Source: Pedobacter cryoconitis
GTDB taxonomy: Bacteria; Bacteroidota; Bacteroidia; Sphingobacteriales; Sphingobacteriaceae
DNA length: 64,000 nt
Reading direction: 5' to 3'
Assembly: GCF_001590605.1 (NCBI RefSeq)
Contig: NZ_CP014504.1
Span: forward strand, 4,836,001-4,900,000
Part shown: positions 18,462-26,177 of the stretch, piece after piece
Position numbering within the stretch: the stretch's first letter is position 1
How the letters are laid out: every line of letters begins with the position of its first letter
The notes under the pieces: generated by a model
The model's database searches: none
Told to the model about the DNA's origin: nothing
Seen by the model: the letters and a program-made list of their open reading frames with translations, nothing else
Position numbers and translations under genes: made by a program

Positions 18462-18664
18462 TTTAATTTTATTAAGTATTATCTATTATTATGATTTTGT
18501 GGTTAGTTTACCATTTATACAATATTTAACATTCCGTTGTTAAAAGATGATCAGCAGCAATGATCTATAACTAATTTCAGTATCATAGCTATGGGAATCA
18601 CTCACTAATTACATTGGGAACAGCCTTCAGTTAATAAAGCAAAATTATGTATATTCGCTTGTAT

Positions 18665-18709
18665 AAAGTTAGTTGTAACCTAAAGGTTAGTACTATCATA
18701 AAGGTTAGT
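18665..18709. promoter_or_regulatory. Repeat-rich operator between the MdaB-like gene and hxlR-1
   Basis: TAACCT-AA-AGGTTA at 18676-18689 is a perfect inverted repeat. AAAGGTTAGT occurs at 18682 and again at 18700, and AAAGTTAGTT at 18665. Spaced about 18 bp, these are plausible half-sites for the adjacent HxlR dimer, just upstream of its ATG at 18722. Confidence 0.6.
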
Positions 18710-18721
18710 TGCATAAAATAG

Positions 18722-19096
18722 ATGGAAAGTGAAAATGATAAAAACGAATTCAAAAGTTTAGCTTGTACTCAAAGTTTAAAGGCTATTGAGGATGCTCTGC
18801 ATGTTCTGGGAGGTAAGTGGAAATTACGTATTGTAGTAGGAATCGCTAGTGGATATAATCGCTTTAATGAATTACAGCGGGCCGTGGAAGGTATTTCTGC
18901 CAGGGTGTTGTCAAATGAGTTGAAGGATTTGGAAACAAATGGGGTTATAGTTCGTAAAGTTGAAGCGGGAGCCACACCTGTAATTGTTACTTATGAGCCA
19001 ACTGAATATGCTAAGACAGTTATTCCCATTGTAAATACATTAGCTGATTGGGGGAAAAATCACAGAAATAAACTACAGAATGAATGTCATTTGTAA
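18722..19096 (+). CDS. HxlR-family winged-helix transcriptional regulator (first copy)
   Basis: 124 aa. Typical HxlR start: one Cys (ACTQSLKAIEDALHVLGGKWKLRIV) followed by a winged helix with RFNELQRAVEGISARVLSNELKDLE. The N-terminal Cys is the usual redox or electrophile sensor in characterised HxlR relatives such as HypR and QorR; sensing here is inferred. Divergent from the MdaB-like reductase and probably its regulator. Paralogous to the HxlR gene at 21251. Confidence 0.9.
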   Translation: MESENDKNEFKSLACTQSLKAIEDALHVLGGKWKLRIVVGIASGYNRFNELQRAVEGISARVLSNELKDLETNGVIVRKVEAGATPVIVTYEPTEYAKTVIPIVNTLADWGKNHRNKLQNECHL

Positions 19097-19231
19097 AGGA
19101 ATCAAAATAAAAGGCACTGCACATTTGAGCAGGATCTTCCATTTGTAAGATGTTAAATCGGCAGCTATCTTGACATCGACTTCAATTAATCTATTCTTTA
19201 AAACTTCTCCAATATTAGGAAGCAGACCCAA
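19073..19231 (-). pseudogene. Possible TfoX C-domain-like fragment
   Basis: A 52-codon frame from a TTG at 19231 reads MGLLPNIGEVLKNRLIEVDV, resembling the helix-hairpin-helix pattern (LxNIG...LxEVGI) of TfoX C-terminal domains. It has no proper start, lacks the usual Gly-Ile turn and overlaps the end of hxlR-1, so it is probably a remnant. Confidence 0.25.
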
Positions 19232-19372
19232 ATTCTAGCTATTCGATGTTATAGATATTCAGGGATTGTGCGTAACCTAACACTACGGCGGTGATTTTCG
19301 CTGAAATAAGTTTATGCTTTTCTCAAGAGCTGGCTTCGGCAATCTCTTTCGTGCTTTCCAGAAGGTGTTCGT

Positions 19373-20115
19373 TTATTTTTTCCATTTATGTGGCAGCAGT
19401 TCTTGTATCTGTGCCGATGGATGATTGTTAATTTTTTAAGCACATCTACCATCCAAGCCATGAGGTTAACGCCATGTATTTTGCAGATTCCCATGAACGG
19501 GTAGAGCATCGCACTTCTTTGGGCACCATCATGAGAACCGCTGAACAGGAAATAACGTCTCCCCAGGGCATTGGGCTTGATACTGGACTCGATGGGTTAT
19601 TATCAATATTTAAAAGTTCATTTTCAATATAAACGGATAGCCGTTTACAGCGTTTCATGGTATAAGCAAAAGCTTTGTGGATTGCACTTTTCTCATTCAG
19701 CAGGCCTACGTTTTCTTCCAGCCAGCAGCCAAAGTCTGCCCATCTTGGTTTTGCAAGTTTCTGTCTGGATTTCTTTCGCTCATCAGTGGTAACATCCTTT
19801 ATTTCCCGCTCAATATCATAAAGCTGGTCGAATACTTCCAGTGCATATGCCGCCCTGCCGGGATCATTTTTCTCTGCTTCATGGTGGTTTCATCCATCAT
19901 CAGGTAGTTGCTGTTCATCACTTCCTGCTTTAAGGGACTCATAAAGCGGTTGCAGCAGTGTGCAAGTTCTGGCTATCCAATCCAGCAATGTGGAATGTGC
20001 CAGTTTGATTCCTGCCCGATCGAAGCGGATCATTTGCCGGTAAACCGGCAAGTGATCACAATATTTTTCAGCACCACCATGCCGCGACGATATATTATTT
20101 GTGTGCCTATTGCCG
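19373..20115 (-). pseudogene. Degenerate IS66-family transposase remnant
   Basis: Reading the minus strand across frames gives, in order: KYCDHLPVYRQMIRFDRAG, KLAHSTLLDWIARTCTLLQP, LEVFDQLYDIEREIKDVTTD, RWADFGCWLEENVGLLNEKS, YTMKRCKRLSVYIENELLNI followed by DNN, then GAQRSAMLYPFMGICKIHGV and QIQELLPHKWKK before a stop near 19373. These match the order of motifs in the DDE region and C-terminus of IS66 TnpC. At least three frame changes and an internal stop show it is dead, and the N-terminal part (zinc finger) is missing. No IS66 accessory genes or terminal repeats were found. It ends about 15 bp from the NmrA gene. Confidence 0.85.
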
Positions 20116-20129
20116 CGTGAGATAAATAA

Positions 20130-21005
20130 TTAAAGTCCGTATGCAATCTTCAAAAACTCTCTCACTGTCTCAGTTTTTCTGCCAAGGATATTTTGAAGTT
20201 CATTAGATGGAAAATCGAATTCTGCCTGTGCAATACCTACGCAAAGGTTAGAAGCGCCCTGTATCATCTGGTCTGGAACGCCATAGCTTCTAAGCTGATC
20301 AGCGTATTGCTCAGGAGATGGAGAAACGTATTGGATTGACTTCCCAGAAAGTTCGCTTAATATACCAGCAATATCCTGGAAGGACAGAGAATCAACGCCA
20401 CTGATTTCATAAGTTTTGTTTTCATGTCCGTTTGTGGTGAGTAATATCGCTCCCGCCTCGGCCATGTCCTTACGGCTGGCAAATGCAGCTTTTCCATTAG
20501 CCGCTGGTAAAAAGACCGTTCCAGTTTCGATGACCTTATCCCCCATGAACAGTGGAAGGATGTCTGAATACAACCCGTGTTTTAGGATAGTGTAGGTCAG
20601 TTCAGATTGCTTAATAATTTCATCTGTTTTCACATGATCGTTTGTGATAATGGCGCTTGGTGAGCTGCCATCTTCAGACTTACGCTGTACGCTTGTGTAG
20701 AAGATGTGCCCAACTTTGGCTTCAACTGCTGATTTCACAACATTTTCATGCTGCTCAACGCGGTTCATCATTTCGCTGCTGGATATGAAATACAGTTTGT
20801 CAATTCCTTTAAATGCTTTTACGAGTGATGCACGATCATCATAGTTGCCAACGATGATCTGCACGCCCTTATTTTTCAGAGCCTCCGCTTTATTTTCATC
20901 TCTTACCAATGCCGTAATTTCATCAGGAGAAACTTTCTCAAGAAGTTTATGAATTAGCGTCGACCCTAATTGTCCTGTTGCACCTGTCACTAATATTTTG
21001 CTCAT
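20130..21005 (-). CDS. NmrA-like NAD(P)-binding oxidoreductase (QorB/YtfG type)
   Basis: 291 aa. Rossmann motif VTGATGQLGSTLI at residues 5-17, ALVRDENKAEALKNKG and NYDDRASLVKAFKGIDKLYF, and no classical SDR catalytic YxxxK, as in quinone oxidoreductase 2 (YtfG) and NmrA. Expected to reduce quinones with NADPH in the cytoplasm. Divergent from a second HxlR regulator, repeating the layout at 17853-19096; in E. coli and Bacillus related reductases are controlled by HxlR-type repressors. Confidence 0.88.
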   Translation of the reverse strand: MSKILVTGATGQLGSTLIHKLLEKVSPDEITALVRDENKAEALKNKGVQIIVGNYDDRASLVKAFKGIDKLYFISSSEMMNRVEQHENVVKSAVEAKVGHIFYTSVQRKSEDGSSPSAIITNDHVKTDEIIKQSELTYTILKHGLYSDILPLFMGDKVIETGTVFLPAANGKAAFASRKDMAEAGAILLTTNGHENKTYEISGVDSLSFQDIAGILSELSGKSIQYVSPSPEQYADQLRSYGVPDQMIQGASNLCVGIAQAEFDFPSNELQNILGRKTETVREFLKIAYGL

Positions 21006-21149
21006 ATTCTAATTATTGTATTATTAATTTTTTTAAGATTTAACTATTTCATTTCTCCAATCCTTCACTGACTATGCCCGGACTTTGTTTAAGAGATCTG
21101 ACCAAAGTAATGACAGCTGTAATATTTTTTTGACCTCCATAATCTATTT

Positions 21150-21210
21150 GTTTACATGTAAACTTATGATAACTTTGGTTACAATTTATTACTGGTTACT
21201 AAAAGGTAAC
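21150..21210. promoter_or_regulatory. Palindromic operator region between the NmrA gene and hxlR-2
   Basis: GTTTACATGTAAAC at 21150-21163 is a perfect 14-bp palindrome. GTTAC (21195-21199) and GTAAC (21206-21210) form a second inverted repeat with a 6-bp spacer. Both lie in the 245-bp divergent gap upstream of the HxlR start at 21251. Confidence 0.6.
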
Positions 21211-21250
21211 TTAATGTCCCTTTTAGAAGTGAGGTATTGAAACAGTTATT

Positions 21251-21640
21251 ATGGCCACAGAAAAAGAACTTGAGAAATTTGATGCATCAATTACAGAACG
21301 TTGTACTGCAAGCCTCGCTCCCGTTGGCGATGCGCTTTATGCAATTGGCGGAAAATGGAAGCTCCGAATTATTATAGCACTTTCTGGCAGGAGCAAGCGA
21401 TTTAATGAATTACTAAAACTAGTCGACGGAATATCTGGCAGGGTTCTTTCAGCAGAGCTAAAGGAGCTTGAGATGAATGGCTTTGTCCATAGGAATGTTT
21501 TGGCAACTTACCCTGTAAGTATTGAATACGAACTTGCACCTTATAGTCATTCACTGCGTGATGTAATCACTGCCCTAAGTGAATGGGGTATACAACATAA
21601 AGCAAAAATCAGAGCGGAACGTTCCACTGAAGGGTCTTAG
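21251..21640 (+). CDS. HxlR-family winged-helix transcriptional regulator (second copy)
   Basis: 129 aa. Same fold as the gene at 18722: RCTASLAPVGDALYAIGGKWKLRIIIALSG and RFNELLKLVDGISGRVLSAELKELE, again with one N-terminal Cys. The two HxlR proteins share the core but differ at both ends, so they are paralogues rather than a recent duplication. Probably regulates the divergent NmrA-type reductase. Confidence 0.9.
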   Translation: MATEKELEKFDASITERCTASLAPVGDALYAIGGKWKLRIIIALSGRSKRFNELLKLVDGISGRVLSAELKELEMNGFVHRNVLATYPVSIEYELAPYSHSLRDVITALSEWGIQHKAKIRAERSTEGS

Positions 21641-21757
21641 CAATTGGATTAAGTTTTCACCTAAGATTCTATTTCTAAATTTCTACTATCATTGGGTAAA
21701 GCTGCATCGCAAAACAGTGACTTTTCGATCGAACTAGTATTTTTACCAATTTTTTCG

Positions 21758-22357
21758 TTATTCTGCCGCTCTGGCAGAAGGTTCTTCAGATTTATTAATC
21801 ATTTTTCTTCCCCATGTGATACTCGAAAACAACCCATCACGATATACCCAGGCATGTAACAATGCTGCCGAAAGGTGTCCCACTACCATAAAAAAAAGTA
21901 GCCAGGCCATCACACGGTGAGCGTCATGCAACAATGCAAATAAAAATGGGCTCTGCGGGAGGATTGGTGGAAGATTTACACCCGGAAATAGCTTGACCGG
22001 AAAACCTCCGGCGGACAATTGTGCCCATCCTGTCAGTGGCAATGCCAGCATCATACCGTACAGTAGCCAATGTAAGGTTCCTGCTGCTTTTGATTGAAAT
22101 TTGGATATGCTGGCAGGCATTTTTGGTACGGAAAAACTTAACCTGTTTATAAAACGGATAATTACCAATAGCAGTATAGCTATACCTAAAGGCACATGGA
22201 GGTTTAGCAACCACGGCCTCCAGGTTAGGGATGTCATCATACCTAACCCGATGAATATCATGGCCAGTATCATTGCTGCCATCAGCCAGTGCAATATTCG
22301 GGCGGTAATATTGAAGTGCATTGGCGGAGCTGAAGGTGTATTTTTCTTTCTGGACAT
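21758..22357 (-). CDS. Cytochrome b561 family protein
   Basis: 199 aa with four hydrophobic segments and paired His ligands for two b hemes (ARILHWLM, NLHVPLGIA, TLHWLLYG, HDAHRVMAW), the pattern of bacterial CybB/YceJ proteins. Likely passes electrons from the quinol pool in the inner membrane. Starts 2 bp after the catalase-like gene, so the pair is translated from one mRNA, and the cytochrome may feed electrons to that peroxidase. The ends are hydrophilic. Confidence 0.9.
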   Translation of the reverse strand: MSRKKNTPSAPPMHFNITARILHWLMAAMILAMIFIGLGMMTSLTWRPWLLNLHVPLGIAILLLVIIRFINRLSFSVPKMPASISKFQSKAAGTLHWLLYGMMLALPLTGWAQLSAGGFPVKLFPGVNLPPILPQSPFLFALLHDAHRVMAWLLFFMVVGHLSAALLHAWVYRDGLFSSITWGRKMINKSEEPSARAAE

Positions 22358-22359
22358 GA

Positions 22360-23460
22360 TTACTTATTTTTAGGATTATCGTTTTTAGGTTTGCCTACTG
22401 CATCCGTAGCCTTACCATACCCGATCTCGCGTACACGATCGCTGTGCGAATGAGAATAAATGCCGGCCCGGGCTGCCAGAACTGGATCATCCGAAAGGGT
22501 AATTCCCTTTGGGACACGGGTGGGGTCGAAGTTAACATCTCTGCAACCGCCATTCGTCTGGTCAAAAACATGGGATACTTCCAATGTGCCTGCCACTATC
22601 TGTCTGCGGTTTTCCGGCCAAACCTGTGAAGGGTCATTTACCGGATCACTTGGTTCGGCCAAAGTCAGCACAAGATCCCAGTACAGCGGCCCCTTTTTAA
22701 GACGCTTTTTCAAATCTTCAAACAGGAAGTCATGGCTGGCTTGTTTACGCTGATTGACACTCCAGGAAGTGAATGGCGCGTGTGGTCGCATAGACCAGCG
22801 TATTGCCTGCTTTTTGCCATTTTTATCAATTAAAATGAACGAATTAATAACGTTGTATTGTGCTCCGGCAAAACTGCGGGTCCAAGGTGCAGTAGCATCC
22901 CACTTCACATATTTCTGTGCTTCTGGATATTCTTTCAAAAAAGCTGCCACTCTTGCTGGATCTGGAGTGCCCGTAGCCGGAGTGGGCTTATATGCCTCCA
23001 TTTGCTTCAGAAAACCTTCTGCATCACGGGTAGCAAAAAAAGGTTCATTGTTCAGTTTCATCCGCCATTGTTCTCCGTCATCAGCAGTAAGCAGCAAGGC
23101 CATACTGACCGTTCGGGTGGAATTATCAGGGGCATATGGATCGGGACTGCCCAGTGAGAAACGGCCTGCAACCGGAACTTTCTGCTGGGCAAATACTCTC
23201 GCAATAGAAAATGGTACGCCTTTACCGGAGGCACGGAAAGTTCCTTCAAAGCAGATTCCCTTTCCGTGGGCCCGACGGTAACCCGCCGGATATGTTTTGG
23301 GTGTATCCTTTAAAAATGTTTGGGTAGTAATACGTCCGCCAATCAGGCCTGCTGACCAGGCAAACGCCAAAACTAAGGTGCCTGCAATCAGCAGAATACC
23401 ACACAATATAAACAGAACACGCTTTGTTCTGAGATAGGCAATTAAAGAATTTTTTCTCAT
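22360..23460 (-). CDS. Membrane-anchored catalase-family peroxidase (SrpA-like)
   Basis: 366 aa, shorter than true catalases (about 480-500). An N-terminal membrane anchor (residues 14-38, RVLFILCGILLIAGTLVLAF) is followed by the small catalase-peroxidase domain: distal His in YRRAHGKGICFEGTF, substrate-channel FSLGSPDPYAPDNSTRTVS, and the proximal heme Tyr in ARAGIYSHSHSDR. The family reduces peroxides with an electron donor. Fused anchor and the adjacent cytochrome b561 suggest a periplasm-facing peroxidase fed from the membrane (inference). Confidence 0.9.
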   Translation of the reverse strand: MRKNSLIAYLRTKRVLFILCGILLIAGTLVLAFAWSAGLIGGRITTQTFLKDTPKTYPAGYRRAHGKGICFEGTFRASGKGVPFSIARVFAQQKVPVAGRFSLGSPDPYAPDNSTRTVSMALLLTADDGEQWRMKLNNEPFFATRDAEGFLKQMEAYKPTPATGTPDPARVAAFLKEYPEAQKYVKWDATAPWTRSFAGAQYNVINSFILIDKNGKKQAIRWSMRPHAPFTSWSVNQRKQASHDFLFEDLKKRLKKGPLYWDLVLTLAEPSDPVNDPSQVWPENRRQIVAGTLEVSHVFDQTNGGCRDVNFDPTRVPKGITLSDDPVLAARAGIYSHSHSDRVREIGYGKATDAVGKPKNDNPKNK

Positions 23461-23604
23461 ATTAATCCAATATTATTAATTGCCTGGGCGCAACCATGAT
23501 TATTTTGTCTTGAAGTGCATTTTTCCATTTTTCGCTATTTTACATTGCAAAAGTAGAAAAACGGCAAGGGGAAAAATTACACTTTTCCGCTAAAAAAAAG
23601 GACT

Positions 23605-24450
23605 TCACTGCTTTAAGAATTCTTTGGGGGTCAGGCCTGTATGTTTTTTTGTAAAACGTGTAAGGTAAGCGGGTTCCGTAAACCCCAGATCATATGCTAT
23701 TTCCTTCACGGTCTTTTTACCGAGATGCAATTCCTTTCGGATTTCCATAACAATACGATCCTGAATTAGATACTTAATATTTTTATTGGTGATACTATCG
23801 CAGATCTGATTGAGCTTTTTTGCTGAAATATTTAACTGTTTGATATAAAAGGCCGCTCCTTTTTCTTTAATAAAATGCGTTTCTATCAAACTCATCAATT
23901 TCCCAAAAACAGGATAGTCCACATAATCTCTGGGCCCTGGGCTTCCTTCAAAAATAGATGACACGTGAGATAAAAGCGAAAATACATAGCTTTCCATCAT
24001 TAAAGCTCTATTATCGGTACCGTACTCCCCCAAAAGTAAATCAACGATTTTTCTCATTGTACTGGCACTTTTACTGTCAAAGGATACTAGCTGGTTTATA
24101 AAATATCCATTCAGATAATCGGAACCGATTTTCTGATTGATCCAAAAGAATACATCATTATGAATTAAAAATAAATATCCCTTTTTATCAGTTAGGTCAA
24201 TTTTAATATTCTGGTATGGGTAAATGACGACGGCCTGATGGCAAATCATTTCAAAATCAGTATAGTCAATACTAAAAGTGATTTTTCCGTCGATCTCCGT
24301 ACTCCATAACAGTTGATGGAAATTAAACCGCTGATAATGATCGAAAGTACCAGCACATAATTCTTCCAACATAAACACCTCTACAAATGGTAATTGTGTA
24401 ATAGGCTTATTTAAAATGTAATTTCTCAAACTACGCGATAGATTAATCAA
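23605..24450 (-). CDS. AraC-family transcriptional regulator
   Basis: 281 aa. N-terminal sensor half resembling a cupin (HYQRFNFHQLLWSTEIDGKI), C-terminal double HTH with KTVKEIAYDLGFTEPAYLTRFTKKHTGLTPKEF (residues 245-278), the standard AraC signature. Same strand as the catalase-cytochrome pair and 144 bp upstream of it, so it may control it. Inducer unknown. Confidence 0.9.
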   Translation of the reverse strand: MINLSRSLRNYILNKPITQLPFVEVFMLEELCAGTFDHYQRFNFHQLLWSTEIDGKITFSIDYTDFEMICHQAVVIYPYQNIKIDLTDKKGYLFLIHNDVFFWINQKIGSDYLNGYFINQLVSFDSKSASTMRKIVDLLLGEYGTDNRALMMESYVFSLLSHVSSIFEGSPGPRDYVDYPVFGKLMSLIETHFIKEKGAAFYIKQLNISAKKLNQICDSITNKNIKYLIQDRIVMEIRKELHLGKKTVKEIAYDLGFTEPAYLTRFTKKHTGLTPKEFLKQ

Positions 24451-24643
24451 GATAAATATAGGTTAAAATTTCATTTTCATATTTAAAGTTGAATACCAAA
24501 ACAGAAAAGCAAGGTTCAAAAAAATAAATGCACTTAAATTCGTTTAGAATTAAAGGTCAAAAACGAGCAGACTAGTTTCGCCTTACTAACAGCATGATCG
24601 AAAAGTTCACCGCCTTTTGCCAAATCATTCAGACTGCTTCACC

Positions 24644-24716
24644 TTCGGCGCAAGGCATCAAGCCCACTTCCATATTATGGAACGATAACCCTTGCGCTGC
24701 GGCAAATGATCCGAAG
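24644..24716. repeat. Hairpin cluster at the right junction of the island
   Basis: Nested inverted repeats: CTTCGG (24644) with CCGAAG (ends 24716), GCGCAAGG (24648-24655) with CCTTGCGC (24690-24697), and TTCCAT-ATT-ATGGAA (24668-24682). The outermost arm ends exactly where similarity to comM begins (24716). Could be a recombination site, a terminator, or the end of a lost mobile element. Confidence 0.55.
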
Positions 24717-25149
24717 GATTATCCAAAAGTATTTAAGTAAAATTTCGGGGCCGCTGATGGACAGGATTGACCTGCATGTGGATGTCACTCCTGTTCATTT
24801 CGATGAATTGGCTTCTTTACGTCCTTCGGAAAAAAGTGCAGTGATCAGGGAAAGGGTAATTAGCGCAAGGTTAAAACAGGAAATCCGTTTTGCTGAACAT
24901 GCAGGTTTGTATTATAATGCGCAAATGAGTCCCTCCCAGGTCAGGAAACTTTGCAAAATCAATGCGGAAGGCTTGGAGCTGGTTAAAAGAGCAATGGTAA
25001 AACTCGGTTTATCAGCGCGTGCCTATGACAGGATCTTAAAGGTTTCACGAACAATTGCAGATCTGGCAGGCAGTAAAGACATTGAGCTGGAGCATTTGGC
25101 TGAAGCTATTCATTTCCGCAGTCTGGACTGGGACAATTGGGCTGGGTAA
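24716..25149 (+). pseudogene. comM: Truncated second copy of the comM 3' end
   Basis: Encodes the last 143 residues of ComM in frame (LSKISGPLMDRIDLHVDVTP to FRSLDWDNWAG), with about 14 nucleotide differences from 16955-17388; residue changes include E to D, T to A, N to D and R to W. No ATPase core, no natural start. It is followed by the native-looking terminator and chromosomal genes, so it is probably the original end of comM displaced by insertion of the island. An in-frame ATG at 24706 is chance. Confidence 0.9.
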
Positions 25150-25174
25150 ATTTAAAGAGGTCCTGAAAAGACAA

Positions 25175-25200
25175 AACCCGGCAATAGTTATTGCCGGGCT
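25175..25200. terminator. Terminator after the comM remnant
   Basis: CCCGGCAATA (25177-25186) and TATTGCCGGG (25189-25198) form a perfect 10-bp stem with a 2-nt loop, counterpart of the hairpin at 17399. Also serves the convergent metalloprotease gene. Confidence 0.65.
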
Positions 25201-25240
25201 TAATGCCTTTAATTCACAAAATATCTAATGGTTAGGTATT

Positions 25241-26080
25241 TTATTTATATAAATAGTTAATTGCTTTGATATCATTCGCGTTAAAGGTTCTGTCGCCACC
25301 GTTTGAGCAAGCTAACATGAATGATGCTGCATCTGGTGCTGAAGGAGTTCCAGGAATAAGAATTGCACCAACATTACTTTGACCTTCATTTCCAGCTCCT
25401 GAAGCTCCACAGCTATAAGCTCTGTTAGAGTAGTCAGTATGACGGAAACCTATACAATGTCCAATTTCATGTTGCAAAACTGAAGTAAGGTATAAAAGGT
25501 TAGGATTAGCACCGTAAGCTGCAGCATTAGTATTCATTTTTACTTCGCTGTATGCATTACCAGAAGCAGTTGGGAAACCAGAAGAACCTAAAGTAATAAA
25601 ACCGCCAGAAGGGCCTTCGTTAAATCCGATTACGTTAATTTGACCAGTAGTTCCTGCAGCTGCACGTTGGAAAGTAAAACGTAAGCCCAGATTGTTGTAC
25701 CTGGTAATCATTGCATTCACTGCATTACTATAAACAGTAGGCAGGTTAGTTACAGAAATAGTAATTACTCTTGGCAATGCTTTTACAAGATTAGTAGTTC
25801 TGTACTGTTCTGTAGAGGCAACGCTTAAGTGTTTAGTTTCAGCTTTTTCAGTAAGATTAGCTTCGCTTAAAAGGATATCACCTTCTACAAGGTAACCACC
25901 TTCTACTTTTCTTGCATTTTCAGTACTGAAACCAAGACTGGAGATCTGGGATTTAACAGTTGCTGAAATTTCATCTTGTTTAGTATCAGCTGTAGTAGCA
26001 GCTTCTTTTTTCTGACATCCGAAAACGCAGAGTGCCAGCATGCCGATAACGGCAAACGACAATAAGTTAAATTTTTTCAT
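25241..26080 (-). CDS. Dual-action HEIGH metallopeptidase (M57) lipoprotein
   Basis: 279 aa. Lipoprotein signal with ALCVFGCQKKE, a pro-region, and the zinc motif LQHEIGHCIGFRHTDY (about residue 205), i.e. HExxHxxGxxH with the HEIGH variant that names the family. Two later Cys (YSCGASG, LACSNGG) may form a disulfide. Expected at the cell surface or outside the cell. Divergent from the S8 protease at 26178; the two may share a regulator. Confidence 0.9.
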   Translation of the reverse strand: MKKFNLLSFAVIGMLALCVFGCQKKEAATTADTKQDEISATVKSQISSLGFSTENARKVEGGYLVEGDILLSEANLTEKAETKHLSVASTEQYRTTNLVKALPRVITISVTNLPTVYSNAVNAMITRYNNLGLRFTFQRAAAGTTGQINVIGFNEGPSGGFITLGSSGFPTASGNAYSEVKMNTNAAAYGANPNLLYLTSVLQHEIGHCIGFRHTDYSNRAYSCGASGAGNEGQSNVGAILIPGTPSAPDAASFMLACSNGGDRTFNANDIKAINYLYK

Positions 26081-26177
26081 TAAGTTAGTTTTTTAGGTAG
26101 ATTGTTTGTGAACTAATAGGTTAATCTAAAATTATATATAATTTTAACCATTAACAAATTTTTAATTTCAAATTATT

